This document shows positions 1 through 7,964 of a stretch of DNA of 64,000 nucleotides, piece by piece (the first letter of the stretch is position 1; each line of letters opens with the position of its first letter). Under the pieces are notes generated by a model. It was not told the origin of the DNA, made no database searches, and saw only the letters and a program-made list of their open reading frames with translations. Position numbers and translations under genes: made by a program. The stretch covers positions 2,302,750 to 2,366,749 of the forward strand of contig NZ_CP033877.1 of assembly GCF_006970445.1 (NCBI RefSeq), in the 5' to 3' direction. The DNA is from Stenotrophomonas maltophilia. Lineage in GTDB: Bacteria; Pseudomonadota; Gammaproteobacteria; Xanthomonadales; Xanthomonadaceae.

Positions 1-66
1 TATCCGCGTGGTCAATCCCCCTCGTACCCGCAACGATGGAGGCACCTCCGGCAAGGAATCATGCAC

Positions 67-1107
67 ATGGATCGACGGCAATTCCTGGCCACCCTGGCCG
101 CCACGGCAGCGTTCACCCCCCTGCCCTCCGGGTGGGCCCTTGCCAGCCACAGCGCAGACTGGAAATGGTTGCAGGGCAACTGGCAGGTCCGGCACCAACG
201 GCTGAAGGACCGCCTCGTGGGCGATACCCGTTGGGAAGCCTTCACCGGCGCCAGCGCGGTCTGGCTCACCCTGGGCGGGCTCGGCACCATCGATGACAAC
301 GTCATGGCGCTGCCTTCGGGCCCCTACAGGGGCCTGGGCGTGCGTGCCTTTGATCCAGTGTCTTCCACGTGGGCGATCTGGTGGATCGATGGACGCAACC
401 CTGCCCATATCGAAGCGCCCGTGCGCGGCATCTTCGAAGGCGATGGCGGCAGCTTCCGCGGTCGCGATGACTTCAAAGGGCGCCCCATCGAGGTCTGGTT
501 CCGCTGGCATGACATCCATGGCGATGAGCCGTGGTGGGAACAGGCGTTCTCCGACGATGCCGGTGCGCACTGGGAAGTGAACTGGCGCAACTGGTTCCGG
601 CGCACTGCGGCGGCCCCCTCTCCGCTTCCGAAGCGGCCGGATGCACCGGGTGATTTTGATTTCCTGGTCGGTCGCTGGAACGTGCGCCATCGCCGCCTGC
701 GCGCTCGGCTGGCAGGCAGTGATGCGTGGGACGCGTTCAACGGCACCCTGCACAACTGGCCGGTGCTGGGGGGATTCGGTAACGTGGGTGACAACCTGAT
801 GGACGTGCCGGGAGCACCGCTGCGCGGCATGGGCATCCGCGCCTGGAATGTGGCGGAGCAGCACTGGCGGAGCTGGTGGCTGGATGGCCGGGAGCCGACC
901 CGGATCGGCGCGCCGCTGCGCGGTGGTTTCGAGGCTGGTGTCGGCCGCTTCTTCGGCGAGGACCAGCACGACGGGCGGGCGATCCAGACGCGGGTGATCT
1001 GGTCACGCATTACCCCGCATTCGGCGCGCTGGGAACAGGCGGCCTCGGCCGATGGTGGACGCAGCTGGGAAACCAACTGGGTCAGCGACTTCGAGCGACA
1101 GGCATGA
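67..1107 (+). CDS. Exported protein with two tandem DUF1579-like domains
   Basis: The protein starts MDRRQFLATL and has a twin-arginine-like signal peptide ending near ALA-S. I chose the ATG at 67 because AAGGA (53-57) is 9 nt upstream of it but only 3 nt from the ATG at 61. The mature part is one domain of about 150 residues present twice (roughly 28-175 and 195-344): both copies contain W-x-V-R-H-x-R-L, a glycine-rich GGxG segment, W-W-x-D-G-R and W-E-x-x-x-S-x-D-x-G-x-x-W-E-x-N-W. This resembles DUF1579-type lipocalin-like proteins of unknown function. No catalytic residues are obvious. The stop overlaps the next start (ATGA), so the two genes are probably cotranslated. Confidence 0.75.
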   Translation: MDRRQFLATLAATAAFTPLPSGWALASHSADWKWLQGNWQVRHQRLKDRLVGDTRWEAFTGASAVWLTLGGLGTIDDNVMALPSGPYRGLGVRAFDPVSSTWAIWWIDGRNPAHIEAPVRGIFEGDGGSFRGRDDFKGRPIEVWFRWHDIHGDEPWWEQAFSDDAGAHWEVNWRNWFRRTAAAPSPLPKRPDAPGDFDFLVGRWNVRHRRLRARLAGSDAWDAFNGTLHNWPVLGGFGNVGDNLMDVPGAPLRGMGIRAWNVAEQHWRSWWLDGREPTRIGAPLRGGFEAGVGRFFGEDQHDGRAIQTRVIWSRITPHSARWEQAASADGGRSWETNWVSDFERQA

Positions 1108-1985
1108 AGGCGCTGTTGGCCGTGGTGCTGCTGGTTGCTGCGTCACCTCCCGCGTCTCCATCTAGGCTGCTGCAGATCGTCGGCGCCGCCGAACGCTTTG
1201 CCCCGGGCGTTGCATCCACGCAGCATGACGAGATTCGACTGACCTTGAGCCCGGACGGAAAAACCGCACTGTGGTTCAGCCGCAACCGGCCCGGCGGTCC
1301 GGGCGGGTATGACATCTGGGTCTCCCACCACGATGGGCAGCGCTGGCGGCCGGCGACGCCGGTCTCGTTCAACACGCCGGGCCGTGACTTCGATCCCGCC
1401 TTTTCCGCCGATGGCCGTGTGGTGTATTTCTGTTCGGATCGAGCAGGCGGCCAGGGCGGCGACGATCTGTATCGAGTGAGCGTGGAACGCCACGGTCGCT
1501 TCGGGGAACCGGAGAATCTGGGGCCTGCGGTGAACAGTGCGGCCGACGAGTTCGCGCCGATGCTCTCGCCGGACGGTCGTACGCTGTTGTTCTCCAGCGA
1601 TCGTGCGGGCGGTGCCGGCGGCCATGACCTCTACAGCGCGGCGATGATCGGCGGCGTCGCGCAGCCGGCACGGCCGCTGGCGGGAGACCTCAATACCGCA
1701 GCGCAGGAGTTCGATGCCACGTTCCTGGGCGACGGCCGAACGGTGGTGTTTGCCCGCGCCCTGGACTTCGGCAGTGCACCGGTGCGCCAGTTCATTGCCT
1801 ACGCGCATGGAGGCCGTTATGACGCAGGCCTTGCATTGACCTCGCCCTTGAACGAGGCCTCCGGCGACAGCTACGGCGCGATGCTGGATGGCTCGCAACC
1901 CGGCACCTTGACCTATTCGGCGCGGCGCGCGGACGGTGCAGGGTTGGACCTGTACCGCATCCGCTACCGGATGTCGCGACCCTGA
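1104..1985 (+). CDS. Exported TolB-like beta-propeller (PD40 repeats)
   Basis: A 293-residue protein with an N-terminal signal peptide (MKALLAVVLLVAAS). At least three repeats of the type LSPDG(R/K)T-hydrophobic-S(D/N)R-x-G-G-x-G-G-x-D-(L/I) are visible, at about residues 45-80, 93-130 and 148-180. These are WD40-like PD40 blades, as in TolB and in OmpA-linked lipoproteins. Such propellers usually bind proteins in the periplasm; no enzyme motif is visible. It overlaps the preceding gene by 4 nt (ATGA), so it is probably in the same transcript. Confidence 0.8.
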   Translation: MKALLAVVLLVAASPPASPSRLLQIVGAAERFAPGVASTQHDEIRLTLSPDGKTALWFSRNRPGGPGGYDIWVSHHDGQRWRPATPVSFNTPGRDFDPAFSADGRVVYFCSDRAGGQGGDDLYRVSVERHGRFGEPENLGPAVNSAADEFAPMLSPDGRTLLFSSDRAGGAGGHDLYSAAMIGGVAQPARPLAGDLNTAAQEFDATFLGDGRTVVFARALDFGSAPVRQFIAYAHGGRYDAGLALTSPLNEASGDSYGAMLDGSQPGTLTYSARRADGAGLDLYRIRYRMSRP

Positions 1986-2053
1986 AGGCAGGTGGTGTCG
2001 ATTTCCAGCGCGCCAGTTCGTCGAGAGGATGAATACCCCAGGAGAAAATGCAG

Positions 2054-2590
2054 ATGCCCTCCCAACAGTCCCTTGCCTGCGCCTGTGGTCAGGTCCGCCT
2101 GACCACCACCGGCAGTCCCATCGCCACCGTCGAATGCTGCTGCGACAGCTGCCGCAGGGCTGGCGCCCAGCTGCAGTCGATGCCCGGAGCACCGCAGGTG
2201 CTGGGGCCACAGGGACAGACGCATTTCGTAATGCAGCGCAAGGATCGCGTCCGCATCGACGCCGGGCATTCCCTGCTGTACGCGTTGCGGCTGTCCAGCA
2301 CGGGCGGCAGCCGCCGCGTCCTGGCGAGCTGCTGCAATACACCGCTCTTCCTGGAGTTCAGCGGTGGCCATTGGTTGAGCCTGTATGGCCTGTTGTGGCC
2401 GGCCTCGATACGCCCCGCCGTCGAAATGCGGACGATGGTCAGTGATCTTCCAGACGCGTCTGTCCTTCCCGACGACGTGCCCAACCTGAAGACCCGGTCG
2501 CTTCAGTTCTATGCCCGGCTGATGAAGGCGTGGATCGCCATGGGTTTCCGCAGCCCACGCATCGAGGTCGCGGGAGATACCCATGTCTGA
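2054..2590 (+). CDS. GFA/DUF6151-like cysteine-rich protein
   Basis: About 178 residues. The N-terminus has a C-x-C-G-x-V motif followed by E-C-C-C-D-S-C, and later A-S-C-C-N-T-P. This spaced cysteine pattern is typical of GFA-like zinc-binding folds (Mss4-like; the family includes S-(hydroxymethyl)glutathione synthase). Related proteins are usually annotated DUF6151. AGGAG at 2040-2044 favours the ATG at 2054 over that at 2048. The end overlaps the next gene by 8 nt. Substrate unknown. Confidence 0.72.
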   Translation: MPSQQSLACACGQVRLTTTGSPIATVECCCDSCRRAGAQLQSMPGAPQVLGPQGQTHFVMQRKDRVRIDAGHSLLYALRLSSTGGSRRVLASCCNTPLFLEFSGGHWLSLYGLLWPASIRPAVEMRTMVSDLPDASVLPDDVPNLKTRSLQFYARLMKAWIAMGFRSPRIEVAGDTHV

Positions 2591-2891
2591 ACCCGAGCGG
2601 ATCGAGATCGAGAGCATCACTACCCCAGGTCACATCCAGCGCGTCGATCGTGGCAAGTACATGGCCATGCGCACGGCCCTGCTGCGTGCCTTGCCCAGGC
2701 AACCTCCCGGGATGACGGTGGCGCAGGCGAAGCAAGCGCTGTTGCCGCACCTGCCCGCGTCGCTGTTCCCGGAAGGAGCCACGGCGGGTTGGTGGTTGAA
2801 GGCCGTGCAGCTGGATCTGGAGGCCAAGGGGGTGATCGAGCGCATTCCAGGCACGCCGCTACGCCTGTTCAAGCACGTCGCGGCCGGCTGA
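2583..2891 (+). CDS. Small conserved protein (DUF6958-like), unknown function
   Basis: 102 residues with no signal peptide. It contains a helical segment K-Y-x-A-M-R-x-A-L-L-R-A-L-P and then a winged-helix-like stretch with GWWLKAVQLDLEAKGVIER, which could pack as a small DNA-binding fold. The start lies inside the end of the upstream gene, so the pair is translationally coupled. It ends one base before the end of the convergent sigma-54 activator gene. Confidence 0.65.
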   Translation: MSEPERIEIESITTPGHIQRVDRGKYMAMRTALLRALPRQPPGMTVAQAKQALLPHLPASLFPEGATAGWWLKAVQLDLEAKGVIERIPGTPLRLFKHVAAG

Positions 2892-4247
2892 TCAGCGCTG
2901 CGCCGGCAGCTCCAGCCGGTGCTTGCGGCACAACCGATATACGGTCACCCGCGAGATCTGCATCTGCCGCGCGCATTCGGAGACGTTGTAGCCGGTCTGG
3001 CGCAGGGTCTGCAGCAGTACATCGCGTTCGGCCTGGCCGCGGGCATCGTGCAGCATCGCCCCCGGCGGCGCATGCACCGGTCCGGCCAGTTCGAGATCAC
3101 GCTCACTGATCAGCTCACCCTCGGCCATGATTGCCGCCCGCTGCACCCGGTTGAGCAGTTCACGCACGTTGCCGGGCCAGGCGAAACGTCGCATCGCCTG
3201 CAGCGCAGCGGGCGCAAAGCCACGTGCACGCACGCTGTGGCGCAGGCGGAAGCAGCGCAGGAAGTGCTCGGCCAGCAGCTGCACATCGGTGCCACGCTCG
3301 CGCAATGGCGGCATCAGCAGGCGCAGCACATTGAGCCGATAGTAGAGATCACTGCGGAACCGCCCCTGCGCCACCGCGTGTTCCAGTTCGACGTGGGTCG
3401 CCGCGAGTACCCGCACGTCCGCCCGCAGCGGCTGGCTGCTGCCCACGCGCTCGAACGTGCCTTCCTGCAGCACGCGCAGCAGGCTGGTCTGCGCCTCCGC
3501 CGGCAGGTCGCCCACCTCGTCGAGGAATACCGTACCGCCGTGTGCGGCTTCGAATACGCCGATCTGGCGCTTGTCGGCGCCGGTGAACGAGCCGCGCTCG
3601 TGGCCGAACAGCTCCGACTGCACCAGGTTCGCCGGGATGGAACCGCAATTGACCGCGATGAACGGCTTGCCTGCACGGCCGGACAACGCATGCAGTGCAT
3701 GTGCCGCCAACTCCTTGCCGGTGCCGGTTTCACCGGTCACCAGGACCGGCAGTTCAACCGGCGCGAACTTGTGCAGCACCGTGCGCACCGCGTGCAGCGC
3801 AGGACTTTCGCCGATCAATGTGCGCGGCCCCTGCCCGCCGCACACCTCATTTGCTGGCGGATCATCCGCTTCGAACTGCTGGCGCATCGCAGCCACCAGG
3901 TCCTGCAGGCCGAAAGGCAGCGTGAACCGCGAGATGCAACGCTGCAGCAGGGGCAGCCACGCTGCAGGCATGGGCCCCGCGCCGGGCGGCAGCACCGCGA
4001 GCCAGGGCAGATGCGCGTGCTGTTCGATCCATGGCGCCAGCAACTGCAGCGCGGGCATATCCAGATGGCGAAGATCCAGCACAGCGAGCAGCCGATCACG
4101 CCCGCGCAGCCCGATCGCCATCGCCGGGTCAGGATGGATGCGACGCACGTACCAGCCTGCGGCCGCCAGCGCGCTGCGCTCGTTCGCCAGCGGCTCGCCG
4201 AACCAGAGCACGCAACGTGATGTAGAAGCCTCCGGGACCGCCGCCAT
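2892..4247 (-). CDS. Sigma-54-dependent activator (VpsR-like enhancer-binding protein)
   Basis: 451 residues. The N-terminal domain (about 10-125) looks like a receiver domain but lacks a clear phosphoacceptor site, as in VpsR-type activators. The AAA+ domain has Walker A GETGTGKE (172-179), the sigma-54 contact loop GSFTGA (219-224; the consensus is GAFTGA) and Walker B GGTVFLDEVGD (238-248). A Fis-type helix-turn-helix ends the protein (NVSECARQMQISRVTVYRLC). It is transcribed away from the Fap-like operon, whose upstream region carries a -24/-12 promoter and a CTGTAAC inverted repeat, so it is the obvious candidate activator. VpsR itself responds to c-di-GMP; whether this protein does is untested. 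Confidence 0.88.
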   Translation of the reverse strand: MAAVPEASTSRCVLWFGEPLANERSALAAAGWYVRRIHPDPAMAIGLRGRDRLLAVLDLRHLDMPALQLLAPWIEQHAHLPWLAVLPPGAGPMPAAWLPLLQRCISRFTLPFGLQDLVAAMRQQFEADDPPANEVCGGQGPRTLIGESPALHAVRTVLHKFAPVELPVLVTGETGTGKELAAHALHALSGRAGKPFIAVNCGSIPANLVQSELFGHERGSFTGADKRQIGVFEAAHGGTVFLDEVGDLPAEAQTSLLRVLQEGTFERVGSSQPLRADVRVLAATHVELEHAVAQGRFRSDLYYRLNVLRLLMPPLRERGTDVQLLAEHFLRCFRLRHSVRARGFAPAALQAMRRFAWPGNVRELLNRVQRAAIMAEGELISERDLELAGPVHAPPGAMLHDARGQAERDVLLQTLRQTGYNVSECARQMQISRVTVYRLCRKHRLELPAQR

Positions 4248-4421
4248 GCTTCCCCCAGCATCCGGACACCGTCGGCGGACTGTCAGGCAATCACCGGCGT
4301 GCCGCCCCCCGCCGGGACCTCTACGGCCACCGCAGCGGCCTTTGATGGGCGGATCCTAGCGCCGCGCTAAACGGCGGCGCAATGAGCGCCGCGTCAAGAA
4401 AGCACCGGCTGAAGCGGCATC

Positions 4422-4448
4422 GTTACAGTCCGCGGCGGCACCTGTAAC
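4422..4448 (+). promoter_or_regulatory. Candidate upstream activator site (CTGTAAC inverted repeat)
   Basis: GTTACAG and CTGTAAC form perfect 7-bp arms separated by 13 bp, and another CTGTAAC half-site lies at 4525-4531. The dyad is centred about 185 bp upstream of the predicted transcription start. This is a usual distance for a sigma-54 enhancer. Binding by the adjacent activator is inference. Confidence 0.5.
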
Positions 4449-4595
4449 ACCCGTGCGACAGTCGGGCGCCCGCCTTGCCCTGCGGCGCTTGGCGCTGCGC
4501 AATCCCAACATTTTTCCCACGCCGCTGTAACGGCGCGGCAGCAGCGCCCCACGCCTGCCAGCGCCTGGCGCCATGGCCGCCAAGCCTTCCAGGGT

Positions 4596-4610
4596 TGGCA
4601 CGGTTGATGC
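4596..4610 (+). promoter_or_regulatory. Sigma-54 (-24/-12) promoter of the Fap-like operon
   Basis: The sequence TGGCACG-GTTG-ATGC matches the consensus TGGCACG-N4-TTGC at every defined position but one. The invariant GG and GC are 10 bp apart. The expected start is near 4622, giving a short leader before the ATG at 4644, which has GGGAG upstream. Confidence 0.75.
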
Positions 4611-4643
4611 GAGGTTCGGCCGCACCCACCACGGGAGATCGGC

Positions 4644-5174
4644 ATGGACGGCATCACCCCCATTCGCGGCCTGCTGGCAACGCTGGCCGTGGCCCTGCTG
4701 TCGGTTGGCGCGAGCGCCTCTGCCTCCGGTGCCCGCCAGGGCGTGAAGGCTCAACCGGGCGAAATCGTCCTGTTGCGCGATGTGTCCGCGCGGCCGGCCT
4801 ATCGCATGGCGCCGCCCGGCATGGCGCTGATCGCCGACCCGAAACCGCAGCGCGAGATCGCGGCGGCCCTCGGTGCCGGTGCCCCGGCAAACGGGATGGA
4901 CGAGCTGAGCGATGAGGACTACGCAGGCATGGGGGCAGGTCACGCAGCCACAGCCAACGCACCCGCAGGCACCACGGTCGAACGTGTGACGCAACAGGCA
5001 TTGGGCGGCACGCTCGGCCGCAGCGGTGAGGGCATGGTCGGCAGCAGTCTCGGTGGCGCCATGAGTGGGCCGCTCGGCGCGGTCGGTAACAGTACCCGCG
5101 GCATCGGCGATACCGTGCGCGGCGCCCTCGGCCAGTTCCCGCTGCAGGGCATGGCCCCGGCAGGTGGCAAGTGA
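4644..5174 (+). CDS. FapA-position exported protein of a Fap-like amyloid operon
   Basis: 176 residues with a signal peptide ending near ASAS. The mature protein has a short segment N-G-M-D-E-L-S-D-E-D-Y-A-G-M, like the ELSDEEL motifs in exported Fap proteins, and a Gly/Ala/Thr-rich second half (LGGTLGRSGEGMVGSSLGGAMSG). Its place as first gene of the operon corresponds to fapA, a proposed chaperone or assembly modulator. I could not confirm sequence homology to FapA, so the name rests on position. The GTG start of the next gene overlaps the stop (GTGA). Confidence 0.6.
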   Translation: MDGITPIRGLLATLAVALLSVGASASASGARQGVKAQPGEIVLLRDVSARPAYRMAPPGMALIADPKPQREIAAALGAGAPANGMDELSDEDYAGMGAGHAATANAPAGTTVERVTQQALGGTLGRSGEGMVGSSLGGAMSGPLGAVGNSTRGIGDTVRGALGQFPLQGMAPAGGK

Positions 5175-5788
5175 GGCGGGCGCACTGGCTGCTGCTGATC
5201 CTGTCTGCCACGCCGTTGATCGCGCAGGCCGATGACTACAGCGGCATGCTCGCCTACCTCGACGTTGCCCGCATCGACGGCCATGCACTGGCCGGCGTGA
5301 ACGGTGCCATCGCGGTGAACCAGGCGGCCGGCGACCTCAACCTGCAGACCAACCTGCGCGGCATCGCCACGGGCGAACATGCCGACGTATCGATCAGCAA
5401 CCGACAACTGCGCGGTGGCAACCGCGTGCTGGGTGCACCGCTGCACGCCACCGCCGTCATCGATGGCAAGGCGCTGGCCGGTGCGAGCGGCATCGCATCC
5501 ATCAACCAGGCCAGCGGCATCGCCAACACGACGCTCAACGTCGTCAGCGCGACGCTGGCCCGACAGGGCATACGCGAAACCGACGATACGGCCTTGGCCG
5601 CCGAGGGTTCCGCGTTGGCAGGGGGGCGGGACGACGCCGGTCGCGGCGTCGCGACGGGCACCCGCAGCGCCGGTGTCACCAGCACCGCGCTGCGGGGATT
5701 CGACGGGGTCCTGCAACTCAATCAGATCGCGGGCAGCGGCAACGACACGGCCAATGTGCTGGGCCTGGTCGTGCAGGACCGCCCGTGA
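5171..5788 (+). CDS. FapB-like minor amyloid subunit
   Basis: 205 residues starting at a GTG that overlaps the upstream stop. A signal peptide (LLLILSATPLIAQA) precedes a chain of imperfect repeats: VNQAAGDLNLQTN, INQASGIANTTLN and LNQIAGSGNDTAN, separated by Ala/Gly-rich linkers. N-Q-x-(A/S)-G-x-x-N-x-x-x-N is the core signature of Fap amyloid repeats. In Pseudomonas FapB is the nucleating minor subunit and precedes FapC, as here. The short repeats and absence of cysteine fit an exported fibre subunit. Confidence 0.68.
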   Translation: MRRAHWLLLILSATPLIAQADDYSGMLAYLDVARIDGHALAGVNGAIAVNQAAGDLNLQTNLRGIATGEHADVSISNRQLRGGNRVLGAPLHATAVIDGKALAGASGIASINQASGIANTTLNVVSATLARQGIRETDDTALAAEGSALAGGRDDAGRGVATGTRSAGVTSTALRGFDGVLQLNQIAGSGNDTANVLGLVVQDRP

Positions 5789-5830
5789 CAACCACCCAAC
5801 CGATGCACCACTGATGAGAGAGAGGGCACC

Positions 5831-7147
5831 ATGAAAGCGACCGTCAAACGGACCATGCTCGCCATGGCGATTGCCACTGCCTCGACCGCCGCTGCGGCCA
5901 ATGGCTGGGACAACCAGAACGCCAACGCGAACATCAACCACAACCATACCGTCAGCGAAACCCGCAACGACACCCACAACCACACTGACAACGACGTGCG
6001 CAACCGCACCGTCAACGTCAACGTGCAGAAGCACAGCACCATCCAGGCCGACGAGCGCAAGGAGAAGAACAACCACGGCGTCGACGTGAACCTGGAGAAG
6101 GACCTGCGGCTGGGTACCGACATCAATTTCTCCGGTGACCCGAACATCACCGGCGACATCGACCTCGATTCTGCGGCCATCGCCGTGATCGACAACCGCC
6201 AGTCGATCAGCAACAACGCCACCAGCAACAGCCTGGTCACCAACAGTGCCTCCATCGGTGACAGCGTGGGTGCAGGTGCATCGGGCAATCTCGGCTTCAA
6301 CGTGGTATCCGGCGACAACAACGCCCAGGACAATGCCGCGTCGCTGTCCGCTGCCGATGCGTCCTTCAGCTTCGGCATGGCCGACGCCGAGGTGTTCGTC
6401 AACCAGGCCGGCTTCGGCAACGCCACCATGAACTCCGGCGTCACCAATGCCGCAGGTCTCGGTGGCAATGCCTTCGGCGGTGCGTCAGGCAACATTGGCG
6501 TCAACATCGCTTCGGGCAACAACAACGAGCAGAAGAACGCGCTCGCGGCCTCGGTCGCGACCACCGCAGTGGCGCAGTCGAGCATCAGCTCCAACCAGGT
6601 CTCCACCGGCAACACGGTCAGCAACGCCGGCTTCGTGCAGTCCTACACCGATACCGTGCAGGTCGGCATGCATGGCGGCGTCAGCGGCCTGACCCTGGCC
6701 TATGGCGCGGGTACCTACCGCGGCACCGGCAATGCCTACCAGATGGCCAATTACTACCTGGATACGTGGAACGGCGAGCTGCCGCATCCGGGTGGCAACA
6801 GCACCGGCCACATCGACCTGGACAACGAGATCCAGAACGCCACGATGAACCCCAACCGGCCGGGGGTGGGCGGCCTGGGCTTCGATACGCGTGAAAGCGG
6901 CACCAGCCAGTTCGTCGAACTGGGCGTGGCCGACCTGTATGCCAGCCTGAGCGGCACGGTCAGCACCACGCGCTGGGTGAACGTCAACGCGACCAATACC
7001 TCGGCGTTGTCCGGCAGTGCCTTCTCCGGCGCCTCCGGCAACATCGGCGTGAACGTCGCTGCGGGCACCGGCAACCTGCAGGCCAACAGCCTGGCGCTTG
7101 CTGTGGCCCAGCCGAGCACGGGCGGTGGTGGCGGCAACGGCGAGTAA
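5831..7147 (+). CDS. FapC-like major amyloid subunit
   Basis: 438 residues. After a signal peptide (ending near AAAA) comes a hydrophilic Asn/His/Thr-rich region. At least three amyloid-type repeats follow: GNLGFNVVSGDNNAQDN, GNIGVNIASGNNNEQKN and GNIGVNVAAGTGNLQAN, ending in a Gly-rich tail. GVN-x-A(S)-G-x-x-N-x-Q-x-N is the hallmark of the Fap fibre core. The linkers between repeats are long, as in FapC. I found no cysteine, so the C-terminal CxC motif of Pseudomonas FapC is missing. A good Shine-Dalgarno (GAGAGAGGG) precedes the ATG. Two strong hairpins follow the gene. Confidence 0.75.
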   Translation: MKATVKRTMLAMAIATASTAAAANGWDNQNANANINHNHTVSETRNDTHNHTDNDVRNRTVNVNVQKHSTIQADERKEKNNHGVDVNLEKDLRLGTDINFSGDPNITGDIDLDSAAIAVIDNRQSISNNATSNSLVTNSASIGDSVGAGASGNLGFNVVSGDNNAQDNAASLSAADASFSFGMADAEVFVNQAGFGNATMNSGVTNAAGLGGNAFGGASGNIGVNIASGNNNEQKNALAASVATTAVAQSSISSNQVSTGNTVSNAGFVQSYTDTVQVGMHGGVSGLTLAYGAGTYRGTGNAYQMANYYLDTWNGELPHPGGNSTGHIDLDNEIQNATMNPNRPGVGGLGFDTRESGTSQFVELGVADLYASLSGTVSTTRWVNVNATNTSALSGSAFSGASGNIGVNVAAGTGNLQANSLALAVAQPSTGGGGGNGE

Positions 7148-7156
7148 GCGCACCAC

Positions 7157-7226
7157 CCCGGCCGTCCGCCAACGGCCGGGTTCCCGGGAGCCCCTGTTCC
7201 TCCTCCCCCTTGGGACAGGGGCTCCC
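7157..7226 (+). terminator. Tandem hairpins between the fapC-like and fapD-like genes
   Basis: Hairpin 1 has 9-bp arms CCCGGCCGT (7157-7165) and ACGGCCGGG (7172-7180). Hairpin 2 has 15-bp arms at 7186-7200 and 7212-7226 with one G-U pair and an 11-nt loop. Neither ends in a T-run, so they may act as partial terminators or as 3' protectors of the abundant subunit mRNA. Downstream genes start 20 nt later, so some read-through is expected. Confidence 0.6.
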
Positions 7227-7246
7227 TCCTGCTGCTGGAGAACGTG

Positions 7247-7951
7247 ATGATCGGCCACCGTCTCTCGATGTGCCTGCTGGCCTGCCTGCTTTTGCTGGGC
7301 GGTGCATCGGCGCGGGCGGGCGACGTCGGCTTCGCCGGCGTGCTGCCCAATGGCGCATTGCTGCAGCAGAAGGTGGAAAGCATGCAAGAACGGCGCTACC
7401 GCAATGTGGTGCGCCAGCACACCGATTACAGCTGCGGGGCGGCCGCACTGGCGACCATCCTGCGCCATGCCTACCACCTGGACACCGACGAGGCGACGGT
7501 GATCGAAGGGATGATGGGGGTCTCCGACGCGGCGCTGGTGGCCGAGCGTGGCTTTTCGCTGCTCGACATCAAGCGCTACGTGGAGTCGCTGGGCATGCGC
7601 GGGCGCGGCTATCGCATCGATGAAACGCGCCTGCGCACGCTTCGCGTTCCCGGCCTTGTGCTGATGGACGTGCGCGGCTTCCGCCACTTCGTGGTGCTCA
7701 AGCAGGTCCGCCAGGGGGTCGTCGAGGTGGCCGATCCGATCCTGGGCAACCGCAGCCTGGCACTGCCCGAGTTCCTGGCGGCCTGGCCATCACGTGCGGT
7801 GTTCGTGGTGATCGGCAGTGATTTCGATCGCAACACGGTCCTGCTGCAACCCAGCGAACGGCCCAGTGCCCGCGCGCTCTACGCGCGACAGGGGCCGATC
7901 ACCGATGCCGAACTGGTCGACTTCGGCTTCAGCCACGCCGACCTGTTCTGA
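7247..7951 (+). CDS. FapD-like C39-family cysteine peptidase
   Basis: 234 residues with an N-terminal signal peptide or anchor (LSMCLLACLLLLGGASARA). The catalytic signature is R-Q-H-T-D-Y-S-C-G-A-A-A-L-A, with oxyanion Gln57 and nucleophile Cys63. GFRHFVVL provides His147, followed by V-x-D-P-I-L-G with Asp163, in the order expected for C39 (papain-like) peptidases. FapD of Pseudomonas is the same type of enzyme and is needed for export or maturation of the fibre subunits. There is no ABC transporter part, unlike bacteriocin C39 exporters. I chose ATG 7247, with GGAG 6 nt upstream, over the in-frame GTG at 7244. Confidence 0.82.
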   Translation: MIGHRLSMCLLACLLLLGGASARAGDVGFAGVLPNGALLQQKVESMQERRYRNVVRQHTDYSCGAAALATILRHAYHLDTDEATVIEGMMGVSDAALVAERGFSLLDIKRYVESLGMRGRGYRIDETRLRTLRVPGLVLMDVRGFRHFVVLKQVRQGVVEVADPILGNRSLALPEFLAAWPSRAVFVVIGSDFDRNTVLLQPSERPSARALYARQGPITDAELVDFGFSHADLF

Positions 7952-7964
7952 AGGAGGTTCCGCC

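Larger units (their letters stand above)
4248..4643. other. 396-bp divergent intergenic region with sigma-54 control elements
   Basis: This gap separates the sigma-54 activator from the Fap-like operon. It contains an inverted repeat GTTACAG (4422-4428) / CTGTAAC (4442-4448), a third CTGTAAC at 4525-4531, and a -24/-12 promoter at 4596-4610. I saw no additional convincing ORF. Confidence 0.6.

Noticed and set aside
7247..7951. C39 peptidase as a bacteriocin exporter
   Set aside because: No ABC membrane or ATPase part is present and the neighbours are Fap-like amyloid genes, so FapD-like processing fits better.
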